DNA of 64,000 bases from Cupriavidus sp. YR651 (GCF_900101625.1 NZ_FMYZ01000005.1:248001-312000); one strand, 5' to 3'. Positions 16,675 through 26,709 are shown, counted from the stretch's first letter. Program-made: numbers and translations. Notes: generated by a model not told the origin, from the sequence alone.

Positions 16675-17510
16675 CCATGGCGGCCAACCCCATCGCGCTC
16701 GAAGCCCCCTACGAGTTACCGGCGCCCGCACAGGCGCCGGCCCGTCATCGCCGCTGGCTCGCGGACGCCGTGCTGGCGTGGCCCGTGCCGCTGGCCCTGC
16801 TGGCGATCTGGTATATCGCCGCGCGCTACGAGTGGGTGCCGCCACAGGTACTGCCCACGCCCGAGGCGGTGGCGCAGACCTTCGGCGAGCTGTATCGGAG
16901 CGGCGAGCTCTGGGCCAACCTGCAGGTCAGCGCGTTGCGCGTGGCCGGTGGCTTTGCAGTGGGGCTTGCGGGAGGGCTGACGCTGGGCGCGGCAATGGGC
17001 CTGTCGTCGCGCTTTCGCGACTACGTCTATCCGACGTTCAAGGCATTCAGCCAGGTGCCGGTGCTGGGCTGGTTGCCACTGCTGATGCTGCTCGTGGGCA
17101 TCGACGAGGCGCTCAAGATCATTCTGATCGCCAAGGCGGCACTTGTGCCGATCGCCATCAATACCTACAAGGGCATCCACAACGTCCCGGTGCGTTACCT
17201 GGAAGTCGCGCGCGTGCTCAGGCTGACGCGCTGGCAAACGCTGTCGCGCGTGGTGTTCCCCGCCGCGGCGGCGCCGGTCTGGAATGGTGTGCGCTATGGC
17301 CTGACGCACGCATGGCTGGCCCTCGTGGTCGTGGAGCTGCTCGCGTCGTCGGAGGGACTTGGCTACATGATTGTCTACGGCCGCCAGCTGTTTCAGCTCG
17401 ATATGGTGATCTCCGCCGTGATCGTGGTTGGCATCGTGGGATTCGCGCTCGACAAGAGCCTGGCACTCGCCGAGCGCGCCGTGCTGCGTTGGCGAAAGCC
17501 TGGTTTCTGA
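16671..17510 (+). CDS. ABC transporter permease (SsuC-like), first copy
   Basis: 279-residue inner-membrane permease with six predicted helices. The coupling EAA loop is [27 protein letters not shown] at about residues 180-206. ATG overlaps the receptor's TGA (ATGA); a second ATG two codons later is possible. It is followed by a second, clearly different permease, so the importer probably uses a heterodimeric membrane pore, unlike the homodimer of E. coli SsuC. Confidence 0.9.
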   Translation: MTMAANPIALEAPYELPAPAQAPARHRRWLADAVLAWPVPLALLAIWYIAARYEWVPPQVLPTPEAVAQTFGELYRSGELWANLQVSALRVAGGFAVGLAGGLTLGAAMGLSSRFRDYVYPTFKAFSQVPVLGWLPLLMLLVGIDEALKIILIAKAALVPIAINTYKGIHNVPVRYLEVARVLRLTRWQTLSRVVFPAAAAPVWNGVRYGLTHAWLALVVVELLASSEGLGYMIVYGRQLFQLDMVISAVIVVGIVGFALDKSLALAERAVLRWRKPGF

Positions 17511-17522
17511 GGAGCCCCGGTC

Positions 17523-18329
17523 ATGCAGGAAGTTCGGAAGGTTCGCAAAGTTCGTATTCCTCATATTCCTCGCGCGCTGCGCGGATGGGTCCCGCCGCTG
17601 GTCCTGCTTGCGCTGTGGTGGGCCGCGGTCGCGTTCGGCTGGTCGACCTCGCCACTGCTGGTACCGGTCTCGAAGGTGTGGGCTACCGCGGTCGACCAGG
17701 TCGGCAGCGGCAAGCTGTTCGGAGCGCTGCAAGCAAGCCTGTGGCGCGATCTGGTCGGCTTTGCCATCGGCGCCACGGCCGGCCTGGCGTTCGGTGCCGC
17801 GCTGGGCCTCTCGCGCCTGTTCGAAAAACTCGTTGGCCCGACCTTCCATACCGTGAAGCAGATCTCGCTGTTTGCATGGATTCCGCTGATCTCGGTCTGG
17901 TTCGGACTTGGCGATGCGGCCAAGGTGGTGTTCCTGTCGCTCGCCGCATTCTTCCCGGTGGTGCTCAATACCTTCGAGGGCATACGCGCGGTACCGGCGG
18001 ACCTGCTCGAAGTGGCGCGCGTATTGCGCTTTACGCGCTGGCAGACATTCTGGCGCGTGGTGTTGCCGTCCGCGTCGCCCTCGATCTTTGCCGGCATTCA
18101 CCTCGGACTGATCTATGCGTGGCTGGCCACGCTCGGCGCGGAATACCTGCTCGTCGCCGGCAAGGGCATCGGCAACACGATGATCGACGGCCGCGAGAAC
18201 TTCTGGATGGACCTCGTGATCTTTGGCGTGATCGTAGTGGGCCTGGTCGGCTTCACGCTGAACTGGATCGCGGCACGCATCGAAGCCCACCTGTTGCGCT
18301 GGCGCGGCCACTCCGTCGCGGCTGCCTGA
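17523..18329 (+). CDS. ABC transporter permease (SsuC-like), second copy
   Basis: 268-residue permease with six helices and an EAA loop ([20 protein letters not shown]) near residue 160. It is paralogous to the preceding gene but divergent over most of its length. The N-terminus [19 protein letters not shown] is short and basic. It lies 12 bases downstream of the first permease and 20 bases before the ATPase. Confidence 0.9.
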   Translation: MQEVRKVRKVRIPHIPRALRGWVPPLVLLALWWAAVAFGWSTSPLLVPVSKVWATAVDQVGSGKLFGALQASLWRDLVGFAIGATAGLAFGAALGLSRLFEKLVGPTFHTVKQISLFAWIPLISVWFGLGDAAKVVFLSLAAFFPVVLNTFEGIRAVPADLLEVARVLRFTRWQTFWRVVLPSASPSIFAGIHLGLIYAWLATLGAEYLLVAGKGIGNTMIDGRENFWMDLVIFGVIVVGLVGFTLNWIAARIEAHLLRWRGHSVAAA

Positions 18330-18349
18330 ATCTTTCAACCGGAGTTGTC

Positions 18350-19147
18350 ATGCCCCACGCCGGCACCCTCAATATCACGCATCTGCACAAGCAATACGAA
18401 GTCAAGGGCAAGGCACTGCCCGTTCTCGACGATATCTCGTTGTCAATCGCCCCCGGCGAATTCGTGAGCATCGTCGGCGCGAGCGGCTGCGGCAAGTCCA
18501 CGTTGCTGCGGCTTGTGGCGGGCCTCGAGGACGACTATCGCGGCGAGATCCGCGTGGATGGCCGTCGCGTGGTGGGCACCAGCCTGCAGCGCGGCATCGT
18601 GTTCCAGGAGCATCGGCTGTTTCCGTGGCTCACGGTATCGCAAAACATCGCGCTCGCGCTGATCAACAGCAAGATCAGCGAAGGCGAGAAGTTCCGCATC
18701 GTACATGCGCATATCGAGCTCGTCGGTCTCAACGGCTTCGAGAATGCCTATCCATACCAGTTGTCGGGCGGCATGTCGCAGCGCGTGGCCATTGCACGCG
18801 CGTTGGTCACGCGGCCGGACATCCTGCTGCTCGACGAGCCATTTGGCGCGCTCGACGCCTTGACGCGCGCGCATCTGCAGCAGGAACTGCGACGAATCTG
18901 GCAGACGGAGGGCATCACGATGATCCTGGTCACCCACGATGTGGAAGAGGCCGTGTTTCTTGGCGACCGGGTCGTGGTCATGGAACCGCGGCCCGGCCGC
19001 ATCCGCCGCATCCTTCAAGTGGAACTGCCGCATCCGCGCGATCGCGCATCCGCCGCCTTTGCACGTGTACGGGACGGTGTCATGCGCGAGTTCGGCGCGC
19101 AGCAGACTGCTACGACACCTGAACAACACGAAGCGCTGTCTTACTAA
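18350..19147 (+). CDS. ABC transporter ATP-binding protein (SsuB-like)
   Basis: 265-residue ATPase with Walker [10 protein letters not shown], the Q-loop near [10 protein letters not shown], signature LSGGMSQR, Walker [13 protein letters not shown] and the switch His in VTHD. The shape and the C-terminal [13 protein letters not shown] are those of sulfonate/nitrate/taurine importers. It powers the two upstream permeases. The frame stays open far upstream inside the permease genes, but conserved ATPase sequence begins only at this ATG. Confidence 0.93.
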   Translation: MPHAGTLNITHLHKQYEVKGKALPVLDDISLSIAPGEFVSIVGASGCGKSTLLRLVAGLEDDYRGEIRVDGRRVVGTSLQRGIVFQEHRLFPWLTVSQNIALALINSKISEGEKFRIVHAHIELVGLNGFENAYPYQLSGGMSQRVAIARALVTRPDILLLDEPFGALDALTRAHLQQELRRIWQTEGITMILVTHDVEEAVFLGDRVVVMEPRPGRIRRILQVELPHPRDRASAAFARVRDGVMREFGAQQTATTPEQHEALSY

Positions 19148-19168
19148 ATGTCCTCACAGGAGATCCAG

Positions 19169-20098
19169 ATGACGCAAGCCCTTTCCCAGGTCGATCTCGA
19201 TATTCATCCGGTAGCGGGCCGCATCGGCGCCGAAGTCCGCGATGTGCGGCTCGATGGCGATCTGCCGCCGAACACCTTTGACGCGATCCGCGCCGCGCTG
19301 CTGCGGCACAAGGTCCTGTTCTTCCGCCGTCAGGACCACCTTGACGATGCCACGCAGGAAGCGTTCGGCAAGCTGTTCGGCACGCCCGTGGCACACCCGA
19401 CGGTCCCCGTACGCGACGGCACGCGCTATCTGCTGGAGCTCGATTCCGAGCATGGCGGCCGTGCCAATTCCTGGCATACCGACGTGACATTCGACCTCGC
19501 CTATCCGCAGGTCTCGGTGCTGCGCGCGGTCAAGGTGCCCGCAGCGGGTGGCGACACCGTATGGGCCAACACCGCTACGGCGTACCAGGATCTGCCGGCG
19601 CCGCTGCGCGACCTTGCCGACAACCTCTGGGCGCTCCATACCAACGACTACGACTACGCGGCATCGCGGCCGCAACCTGACAGCGAAGGTGCGCGCCGCT
19701 ATCGCGAAGTCTTTACCTCCACGGTCTACGAGACCGAGCACCCCGTGGTGCGCGTGCACCCCGAAACCGGCGAACGCACGCTTGTGCTGGGTCACTTCGT
19801 CAAGAAACTGCTGGGTTACTCGTCGACGGACTCCGCGCATCTGGTATCGCTGCTGCAGGGCCACGTGCATCGGCTCGAAAACACCGTGCGCTGGCGCTGG
19901 CAGGCCGGCGACGTCGCGATCTGGGATAACCGTGCCACGCAGCACTATGCGATCAATGACTATGGCGATGCCCACCGCGTGGTGCGCCGCGTAACGATCG
20001 CCGGCGACGTACCGGTCGGTGTCGACGGCCAGCCGAGCCGCGCGATCAAGCCACTTCCTGTGCAATCCCACGCAACCGAACAACGCAAGGCCGCCTGA
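19169..20098 (+). CDS. TauD-family Fe(II)/2-oxoglutarate dioxygenase
   Basis: 309-residue TauD/AtsK-type enzyme. The iron triad is His103, Asp105 (SWHTDVTF) and His259 (ATQHYA), and the 2-oxoglutarate anchor is Arg270 (DAHRVVRR). All are at +4 relative to the E. coli TauD residues I recall. It oxidises a sulfonate or alkyl sulfate next to the C-S or C-O bond, releasing sulfite or sulfate. An AGGAG sits 6 bases before the ATG at 19169; the ATG at 19148 abuts the ATPase stop and lacks such a site. The FMN monooxygenase follows immediately. Confidence 0.92.
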   Translation: MTQALSQVDLDIHPVAGRIGAEVRDVRLDGDLPPNTFDAIRAALLRHKVLFFRRQDHLDDATQEAFGKLFGTPVAHPTVPVRDGTRYLLELDSEHGGRANSWHTDVTFDLAYPQVSVLRAVKVPAAGGDTVWANTATAYQDLPAPLRDLADNLWALHTNDYDYAASRPQPDSEGARRYREVFTSTVYETEHPVVRVHPETGERTLVLGHFVKKLLGYSSTDSAHLVSLLQGHVHRLENTVRWRWQAGDVAIWDNRATQHYAINDYGDAHRVVRRVTIAGDVPVGVDGQPSRAIKPLPVQSHATEQRKAA

Positions 20099-20100
20099 TC

Positions 20101-21453
20101 ATGACCTCTGCTTCACGACAGCTCCACCTCGGTGCGTTTGTGATGGCCACTGGCCACCATGTCGCCGGATGGCGCCATCCCGACGCGCATGCCGACGCGG
20201 GCCGCAGCCTGGCCCACTACGCGGCGCTGGCCAGGCGTGCCGAAGCGGCCGGCTTTGATGCATTGTTCCTCGCCGATGGCGTCGCCATTCGCGGCATGGA
20301 CGACTCGACATTGCCGCACACCGCCCGCGCGGCGACGTTCGAACCGCTGACGTTGCTGTCGGCGCTGGCCGCGGTCACGCAGCGCATCGGCCTCGTGGCG
20401 ACGGTGTCCACCACCTACAACGAGCCGTACCACGTAGCGCGCAAGTTCGCATCACTGGATCATCTGAGTGGCGGCCGCGCGGGCTGGAACGTGGTGACGT
20501 CGTGGTCCGACGCCGAAGCCCGCAACTTCAATCTCGACAAGCACCCCGAACATGCGGACCGCTATGCGCGTGCCGAGGAGTTTGTCGATGTCGTAACCGG
20601 ACTCTGGGATAGCTGGGAGGACGATGCCTTTGTCTATGACAAGGCCAGCGGTGTGCACTTCGACGCCACCAAGCTGCATCGGCTTGACCATCGGGGCAAG
20701 CATTTCCAGGTGCGCGGACCGCTCAACGTCTCCCGACCGCCGCAGGGTCACCCTGTCATCGTACAGGCGGGCTCCTCGGAAGCCGGACAGGAACTGGCCG
20801 CGCGCACCGCCGAGGTCATCTTTACCGCGCAGCAGTCGCTGGAGGGCGCACAGGCTTTCTACAAGGGGCTCAAAGGGCGGCTCGCACGCTACGGCCGTTC
20901 ACCGGACCAGCTCAAGATCCTGCCCGGCGTCTTTCCGGTCGTGGGCCGTAGCGCCGCGGAGGCGCACGAGAAGTTCGAGGCGTTGCAGGATCTGATCCTG
21001 CCATCAGTGGGATTGGCACTGTTGTCGCAACATCTGGGCGGAATCGACCTCAGCGGCTATCCACTCGATGACCCGCTGCCGGACAACCTTCAGGAACCCA
21101 ATGGCGCGAAGAGCCGCTTCCAGCTGGTGACCGGCCTCGCGCGCGATGAAGGCCTGACCATTCGCCAGTTGTGCCGGCGCGTGGCGACGGCGCGCGGCCA
21201 CTGGTCCATTCATGGCACACCGGTACAGATTGTCGATCAGTTGCAGGCATGGTTCGAGGGCGAGGCGGCCGATGGCTTCAATATCATGCCGCCATGGTTG
21301 CCCGGCGGGCTCGATGAATTCATCGATCTGGTGCTGCCCGAACTGCGCCGGCGCGGCCTGTTCCGCGATCAGTACACGGGCACCACGCTGCGTGAGCACC
21401 TGGGACTCGCGCGGCCCGGCCATTTGCGCCGCGACCACGCGAAGACCGCCTGA
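20101..21453 (+). CDS. FMN-dependent monooxygenase (NtaA/SnaA/DszA family)
   Basis: 450-residue two-component flavin monooxygenase of the NtaA/SnaA/DszA/SoxA family. Family segments seen are GWRHPDAHADAG, FDALFLADG, a GLVATVSTTYNEPYHVAR stretch, SGGRAGWNVVTSW and VIVQAGSSEAGQ. Such enzymes use FMNH2 from a separate reductase to cleave C-S or C-N bonds. Directly behind the TauD gene and the sulfonate importer, it is most likely a desulfonating enzyme. No reductase gene is adjacent. Start is 2 bases after the TauD stop. Confidence 0.9.
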   Translation: MTSASRQLHLGAFVMATGHHVAGWRHPDAHADAGRSLAHYAALARRAEAAGFDALFLADGVAIRGMDDSTLPHTARAATFEPLTLLSALAAVTQRIGLVATVSTTYNEPYHVARKFASLDHLSGGRAGWNVVTSWSDAEARNFNLDKHPEHADRYARAEEFVDVVTGLWDSWEDDAFVYDKASGVHFDATKLHRLDHRGKHFQVRGPLNVSRPPQGHPVIVQAGSSEAGQELAARTAEVIFTAQQSLEGAQAFYKGLKGRLARYGRSPDQLKILPGVFPVVGRSAAEAHEKFEALQDLILPSVGLALLSQHLGGIDLSGYPLDDPLPDNLQEPNGAKSRFQLVTGLARDEGLTIRQLCRRVATARGHWSIHGTPVQIVDQLQAWFEGEAADGFNIMPPWLPGGLDEFIDLVLPELRRRGLFRDQYTGTTLREHLGLARPGHLRRDHAKTA

Positions 21454-21458
21454 TCCAT

Positions 21459-21499
21459 CACCCACGCGCGATGCCATTGCGATCGAGCGCGTGTGGGTG
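21459..21499. terminator. bidirectional hairpin between convergent sulfur genes
   Basis: CACCCACGCGC pairs with GCGCGTGTGGGTG (one TG bulge) over a 17-base loop, in the 54-base gap between converging genes. A long GC stem without T-tract; it could end transcripts from both sides. Confidence 0.45.
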
Positions 21500-21507
21500 C
21501 CTGCCGG

Positions 21508-22443
21508 CTACACGCTACCTGGTGATTCGGGGGCGCCGGCAGGCCGCGCCTCGTGGCGCGAGGTGGCCTGCGTGATATGCGCGCCCGGCGGCACGCTCTC
21601 GGTCAGCCAGACATTGCCGCCGATCACCGCGCCGCGCCCAAGCGTCACCCGCCCGAGGATGGTGGCCCCCGCGTAGATCACCACGTCGTCCTCCACGATC
21701 GGATGCCGGGGGTGGCCCTTCTCCAGATGACCGTCCGCATCGCGCGGAAAACGCTTGGCACCGAGCGTGACGGCCTGATAGAGCCGCACGCGCTCGCCAA
21801 TGATCGCGGTCTCTCCGATTACCACACCGGTGCCATGGTCCATGAAGAACCTTCCACCGATCTGCGCACCCGGGTGAATATCGATGCCGGTCGCCGCATG
21901 CGCATGCTCGGAGATGATCCGCGCGAGCAGCGGCAGGCCGAGCTTGTAGAGTTCATGTGCAAGCCGATGATGAATCAGCGCGAGCACGCCGGGATAGCAC
22001 AGCAGCACCTCGTCGACGCTGCCGGCGGCCGGGTCGCCATGAAATGCAGCCAGCACATCGCTGTCGAGCAGTTGGCGGATGGCCGGCAGTCGCCCGGCGA
22101 ATGCACGCACGGCCTCGTCCGCGCGCGCGTCGATCTCCGTAGCATCCACGCGCCCGTGTCGCGCCTTGAATTGCAGCTCGAGCCGCGCCTGCGCCCACAG
22201 CGCGTGCAGTGCCGCATTCAGCGCATGGCCAACATAGAAGTCCTCGGTTTCCTGACGCAGATCCGGCGGGCCCAGCCGCATCGGAAACAGCACGCCTTTC
22301 AGCGTATCGACGATTTCCCCTAGCGCTTCGCGCGCCGGCAGATCACGGCCGCCCGGGTCCAGCGAGCGCTTCTGCGCCTCGCGCCACTGATGGCGCACGG
22401 CGCGCAGCGCATCGACAATCTCTGCTACGTCAAACACAGCCAC
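21508..22443 (-). CDS. serine O-acetyltransferase (EpsC/SrpH-type)
   Basis: 311-residue serine acetyltransferase. A helical N-terminal domain of about 170 residues leads to a left-handed beta-helix with hexapeptide repeats (IHPGAQIGGRFFMDHGTGVVIGET, then VVIYAGATILG). The active-site His are in the MDHGTG and the preceding HAHAATGIDIHPG segments. It makes O-acetylserine, the acceptor for sulfide in cysteine synthesis. Convergent with the sulfonate operon, it fits a local sulfur-assimilation set. The C-terminus (SRHEARPAGAPESPGSV) is short and not the usual GxxPARxV end, so it may be insensitive to cysteine feedback; this is inference. Confidence 0.9.
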   Translation of the reverse strand: MAVFDVAEIVDALRAVRHQWREAQKRSLDPGGRDLPAREALGEIVDTLKGVLFPMRLGPPDLRQETEDFYVGHALNAALHALWAQARLELQFKARHGRVDATEIDARADEAVRAFAGRLPAIRQLLDSDVLAAFHGDPAAGSVDEVLLCYPGVLALIHHRLAHELYKLGLPLLARIISEHAHAATGIDIHPGAQIGGRFFMDHGTGVVIGETAIIGERVRLYQAVTLGAKRFPRDADGHLEKGHPRHPIVEDDVVIYAGATILGRVTLGRGAVIGGNVWLTESVPPGAHITQATSRHEARPAGAPESPGSV

Positions 22444-22657
22444 GGTTGTTCTCCTGCTTCCCTTTCTGTATGGCAGGCGTATGCCTGCTGCCGTCAGGCG
22501 GCCACTATGAAGGAACGGCGTCCGGAACCCAAGCAGGAAAACCGGCTATCCAAATGCGCCGGCGGAACATCGGGTTCAGAGCCGCGCCACTGGCACGCCC
22601 ACTTGCGGCATTACAATACGCGCTATCCAAACCAAGGTCTTGCCACCTTTGCGTCCA

Positions 22658-24196
22658 ATGTTCCACCTCGCAAGAGGAAAAGGCTTCCGCACCAGGATCA
22701 ATCCGCCGGCCCTGATCGTCGCCACCAGTATCGTGCTGGCGGTTGCCATCGCGGGGCTGGGCGCTGTCGCCCTCATGCAGATGCGGCGGGACGCCATCGA
22801 GCATGCCAGCCAGGCCTCGTCCAACCTTGCGCTGACACTGGAGCGCAGCATCACGCGCAATCTGCAGATCTACGAGTTGTCCATTCACGGTGTCACGGAT
22901 GCCGTGCAGGACCCGCAGATCATGGCGTTAACGCCGTCCGTCCGCCAACGGCTACTGTTCGACTGGTCGATGAATGCCGAGGACATGGGGTCGCTGCTGG
23001 TCACGGACGCCCACGGCGACCTTGTGCTGGACTCGCGCATCTGGCCTCCCCGGCCGGTGAACGTGGCCGACCGCGACTACTTCCAGGCACACCTCAAGTC
23101 GCCGACCGCGGGCGTGTTCGTCAGCCAGCCGTTCCAGCCGCGCATGACGGCAGATAACAAGTCGATCGGCATCAGCCGCCGCTTGTCGGCGCCCGATGGC
23201 AGCTTTGCCGGCATCGTGGTGGGGACATTGCGCCTGAACTATTTCCGCAAGCTCTTTGACGGCATGATCCTGGGGCCGAGAGGCTCGCTGACGCTCGTGC
23301 ATACCGACGGCACCATCGTCATGCGCCGGCCATATGAAGATGCATCGATCGGGCGCAATATCTCTAGCAGTCCCTCGTTTGCGCCGCTGCTGAAGGGAGA
23401 AAATGGCACCTTTCTTGGCACGGCGGCACTCGATGGCATGGAGCGTCTCTACAGCTTCCGCCGGGTGCCCGGCTTCCCGCTGATTGTCGTGGTGGGCTTG
23501 TCCGTCGACGACGTGCTGGCGCCCTGGCGCGCCCGCGCCTGGCTATCCGCCGCGCTGATCGCTGCCATGGACGTGCTGGTCATCGCGCTGTCGGTGCTGC
23601 TGTCGCTCCAATGGCGCCGCCGCATGGACATCGAACGGCACCTGCGCCTGATGGTGGATACCGATGGCCTGACCGGCCTGGGCAGCCGGCGCGCGCTGGA
23701 CGACGCCGCCGATCTGGAATGGCGCCGCGCCCGGCGCCATAATCAGTCGCTCTCCTTGCTGATGGTGGACGTGGACCATTTCAAGCAGTTCAACGACCGC
23801 TATGGGCACCTGGCCGGCGACGACGCGCTGGCATCGGTGGCGCGTTGCATCCAGCAGACCATCCGCCGGCCGGGAGACTTTGCCGGCCGTTATGGCGGCG
23901 AGGAGTTCGCGATTCTGTTGCCGAGTACCGAAGCGGCTGGTGCCGTAGCCGTTGCGGAGACCATTCGCGCTGCCGTGCAGGCAATGCAAATCCCGAACGC
24001 CGGCAGCACGTTCGGCGAACTGACCATCAGCATTGGCGCGGTAACCGATACGACCGACGCAAGCGGCGGCCGCACCTTCGCCGACCTGCGCGCATTCCTG
24101 CGCGCCGCCGACGAGGCACTCTACCAGTCAAAGCGAACCGGCCGGAACCGCGTGGCCAGTGCCGACGCCACTGTCACGGCCATCATGGCCATTTAA
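22658..24196 (+). CDS. membrane diguanylate cyclase with dCache sensor
   Basis: 512-residue protein: transmembrane helix at about 15-40, periplasmic double-Cache sensor at about 40-285 (DRDYFQAH, then SIGISRRLSAPDGSFAGIVVG), second helix near 293-318, then a GGDEF domain to the end. The active site is GGEEF at 413-417, and the inhibitory I-site RxxD (Arg404-Asp407) is intact. It should make cyclic di-GMP and be product-inhibited. The start is the first ATG; a TTG six codons upstream is less likely. Single gene, divergent from the serine acetyltransferase. Confidence 0.9.
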   Translation: MFHLARGKGFRTRINPPALIVATSIVLAVAIAGLGAVALMQMRRDAIEHASQASSNLALTLERSITRNLQIYELSIHGVTDAVQDPQIMALTPSVRQRLLFDWSMNAEDMGSLLVTDAHGDLVLDSRIWPPRPVNVADRDYFQAHLKSPTAGVFVSQPFQPRMTADNKSIGISRRLSAPDGSFAGIVVGTLRLNYFRKLFDGMILGPRGSLTLVHTDGTIVMRRPYEDASIGRNISSSPSFAPLLKGENGTFLGTAALDGMERLYSFRRVPGFPLIVVVGLSVDDVLAPWRARAWLSAALIAAMDVLVIALSVLLSLQWRRRMDIERHLRLMVDTDGLTGLGSRRALDDAADLEWRRARRHNQSLSLLMVDVDHFKQFNDRYGHLAGDDALASVARCIQQTIRRPGDFAGRYGGEEFAILLPSTEAAGAVAVAETIRAAVQAMQIPNAGSTFGELTISIGAVTDTTDASGGRTFADLRAFLRAADEALYQSKRTGRNRVASADATVTAIMAI

Positions 24197-24420
24197 GGCC
24201 GCACCGGGTTCCTGGCGCCCAGGAGAGCCTGGTCTCGTTGGTGCCCGCTGTCTTGCTACATCCCGGGTGAATACGGATACTGGCTATGCCGGTATGATTG
24301 TCGATTGAGTACCTTGCTCCCCGAAGTCGGAGACTTCCAGCCTTGCCGGCAGAAGGACGAGTATGGGCATGCAGGTGCTCCGTATTGGCCAGCTCGAGCG
24401 TGGAAATATGAGGAGTGAAT

Positions 24421-24735
24421 ATGTTGAGATCCGCAGCAATAATCGTGCTTTGGACGGCGGGATTGACTCCGGTAATTGCCGCTCCACAAGCAAGCAGTCG
24501 ACCACAGATTCTGAGTACCCAACGCGGGATCACCGACGGCCGGAGCGACGGGACTGAGTTGCATACAGGGCCTCTTTCGCACCAGGGTGTCTTCGCAACA
24601 CAGCCAATTGCGGCACCCTATGAGCAGCCGGCTAATGGATCTACGCCATACCCGTATATCGTCGCGCCGTACATCCAGGTGCCTGGTTTTGTACCGCAAC
24701 CATATCCTCCGCGCCCCACCCCGCGCTTGCGATAG
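24421..24735 (+). CDS. small secreted proline-rich hypothetical protein
   Basis: 104-residue protein with a Sec signal peptide (MLRSAAIIVLWTAGLTPVIA, cleaved before APQ). The short mature part is rich in Pro, Tyr, Gln and Ser (YIQVPGFVPQPYPPRPTPRLR region). An AGGAG lies 5 bases before the ATG. No domain recognised. Codon use and GC are lower than in the neighbouring metabolic genes. Its function is unknown; export is the only supported statement. Confidence 0.6.
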   Translation: MLRSAAIIVLWTAGLTPVIAAPQASSRPQILSTQRGITDGRSDGTELHTGPLSHQGVFATQPIAAPYEQPANGSTPYPYIVAPYIQVPGFVPQPYPPRPTPRLR

Positions 24736-24931
24736 TTCGCAGCGATCAATTTCGATTCAGCATTCCCGGTGTTTGAGAAAATCAGAGCCCGGCAGAGAAA
24801 CCTGACCCTTCTGTAAGCTGCCTAGGATGCTGGTGGCAGCCGCGAGTACCGTCTGCGCGAGCTTTTTGCATCTGGTGGGGGCAAGGTGGCGCCAGAAATC
24901 AACTTTAGGGCCTACGGTTTCAACTATCGCT

Positions 24932-25447
24932 ATGTCAGACGATCCAATTTTTCCGCGACGTCGCAGTATCCGACGATTCTGGAACCCGGTAGAGAGTAGG
25001 TACTACGCATACGAGCGCCCGCCGATTATTGAAGCCCTGTGCGACCGTTGTGGGCAACCGCTCCCGTTTCGTCCCGCCCCGACCCCAACCCACCGCCACA
25101 ATCCCGATAGTGGGGATTTAGTCCTTCGGGGGGATATCTGCGGCCTCATAGCGGGCCATGGCGCTTGTGGAACTTGCGGAAGAGTTTCAACTTCCGTCCA
25201 GTGGCCTGAAGCGGCGCGCATCAAGATCAGCGTGCCGGAAGGCATCCTATGGTCGTGGAACACTGAGCAACTATTTGCCATTCGCGCACTTGTCGCTGGA
25301 GACAAGGTTTTGCTGCGAAAGCTGCTGTTGTCCGACTGGCGGCTTGCAAGAATCGTGGGGCGTATCCCGAAGTTCGCCACCCTCAAGCGAAATCGAATCA
25401 GAATTCTCCGCTCGATCGATGGACTGCTGCAAGGGAGAAACCGTTGA
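24932..25447 (+). CDS. hypothetical protein with two CxxC pairs
   Basis: 171-residue protein starting MSDDPIFPRRRSIRRFW. Two Cys pairs, CDRC near residue 37 and CGTC near residue 79, could form a zinc ribbon. The N-terminus is very basic and aromatic; the C-terminus is a helical basic segment (LLRKLLLSDWRLARIVGR). No membrane segment and no recognised family. I chose the ATG at 24932 because the longer frame (from 24827) adds only a non-conserved-looking leader. The gene stands alone between a small secreted protein and a convergent LysR gene. Confidence 0.5.
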   Translation: MSDDPIFPRRRSIRRFWNPVESRYYAYERPPIIEALCDRCGQPLPFRPAPTPTHRHNPDSGDLVLRGDICGLIAGHGACGTCGRVSTSVQWPEAARIKISVPEGILWSWNTEQLFAIRALVAGDKVLLRKLLLSDWRLARIVGRIPKFATLKRNRIRILRSIDGLLQGRNR

Positions 25448-25759
25448 AGTGACACACGCTCTCGCCGCTGGCCGCTAAGGGTTGTGGATTCAATCGGTCG
25501 ATGCAACATACTAGACGCTGCATGAGCAGTGGAGGTGTTGCAAATGAAGCAGAGACGCCGGACGACTAGCTTCGGCCGCCATCCGCCATTGACTCACACC
25601 GGCATTAATCGCCACCTAGGGTCGGACGCCGCCTTTCAGGCTAACTAGCGCCCACGGTACGCGGGCTCGACACCAACGCATCCTTGCGAGGCGCTATGGC
25701 TCGACGATCCTTGGCGACCCTATGGTGCCCGCCGTTCACCCATATGCACGTGTGGAGTT
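25448..25759. other. gene-poor gap between convergent genes
   Basis: About 310 bases of lower-GC sequence with no recognisable RNA gene or terminator. The only coding candidate is the 34-codon frame at 25544-25648. Confidence 0.4.
25544..25648 (+). CDS. possible 34-residue small protein
   Basis: A short frame starting MKQRRRTTSFGRHPP with a good Shine-Dalgarno GGAGG 8 bases upstream of the ATG. The product would be basic and hydrophilic. Nothing else supports it; it may be a chance frame. Confidence 0.2.
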   Translation: MKQRRRTTSFGRHPPLTHTGINRHLGSDAAFQAN

Positions 25760-26695
25760 TCAATGCATGTCGGCTATCGCGGACTTGATCTCGCCTCTTA
25801 GCCAGGTGGCGGCAGCATCGGCTTGGGTTCGTCGGTTGTAAATCAATTCGATATCAAAAGCCATGCCGGTGAGTTCGGCCGGCACCTCATGGATCTGCAA
25901 GTTGGCGAATGCCACGCGATGCGCGACCCGCCTGGCAATCGTTGCCACCAGATCGCTGTGAGCGACAGCAAGCGGTAACGCTACGATGTGCGAAAACGTT
26001 GCAGCGACGCGTCGCTGCTTCCCCAGACCGTCCAGCTTGGCGTCGACAATACCTCGCCGCGACCCGTCATCGCTCGGCACAAACAGTGCGTGCGGCAATC
26101 GCAAGTAAGTATCGAGGTCCAGGCTACGGCGGCGGCGGGTCCCACCGAGCAACGGATGGTCACGACTCGCAATACAGACCAGGTCTTCCTCAAAAAGCTT
26201 GCTCCGCACCATTCGCTTCGGCGCGGAGAGGTGCCCGCCAATCGCGACACCGACCATGCCGTGATCCAGTTGCTCATAGATGGACACCCGGTCCAAAGCC
26301 ATAATCCGCAAATCGATGCCGGGCGCCAATCGACGGAGTCGGCCGATGACATGCGGAAGCAGGACGATATCCGCATAGTCACTGGCTGCGATGGTGAAGC
26401 GGCGCCCTGCCGGTGCGTCTGGGTCGAATGCCACCGACTGGCCCATGGCTTGGCGAATCTGATCCAGAGCGAGCGATATCGCAGGCATCAGGGTATGCGC
26501 AAGCTCAGTCGGCTGCATACCCGCATTGCTGCGCACAAACAGATCGTCCCCAAATAGAACCCGCAGCCGGGTCAACGCGTTGCTTACCGACGGCTGGGCC
26601 CGATTCAGCCGCTTGCCGGCCAGCGTGACATTGCGTGTTTGATACAGCGCCTCGAAGGCCACGAGAAGGTTGAGATCGACACGGGACAGATTCAT
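25760..26695 (-). CDS. LysR-family regulator (NodD/PcpR-like group)
   Basis: 311-residue LysR protein starting MNLSRVDLNLLVAFEALYQTRNVTLAGKRL, the NodD/LeuO-type N-terminus. The helix-turn-helix is at about residues 18-40 (AQPSVSNALTRL) and the effector domain runs from 95 on. It is divergent from pyroglutamyl peptidase, with a palindromic LysR-type box in the shared promoter region, so it probably controls that gene. Confidence 0.9.
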   Translation of the reverse strand: MNLSRVDLNLLVAFEALYQTRNVTLAGKRLNRAQPSVSNALTRLRVLFGDDLFVRSNAGMQPTELAHTLMPAISLALDQIRQAMGQSVAFDPDAPAGRRFTIAASDYADIVLLPHVIGRLRRLAPGIDLRIMALDRVSIYEQLDHGMVGVAIGGHLSAPKRMVRSKLFEEDLVCIASRDHPLLGGTRRRRSLDLDTYLRLPHALFVPSDDGSRRGIVDAKLDGLGKQRRVAATFSHIVALPLAVAHSDLVATIARRVAHRVAFANLQIHEVPAELTGMAFDIELIYNRRTQADAAATWLRGEIKSAIADMH

Positions 26696-26709
26696 GCTGT
26701 GAATTTAAC

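Noticed and set aside
16716..18338. 540-codon minus-strand frame opposite the two ABC permeases
   Set aside because: Antisense shadow of the permease genes with His/Arg/Gln-rich low-complexity translation and no recognisable domain.
16565..18349. Upstream extension of the ABC ATPase frame through both permease genes
   Set aside because: The frame is open only because of GC bias; conserved ATPase sequence starts at 18350 and the permeases are well supported in other frames.
24197..24420. CCTGG-CGC-CCAGG inverted repeat after the diguanylate cyclase gene
   Set aside because: Arms of only five to six bases in GC-rich DNA with no T-tract; too weak to call a terminator.
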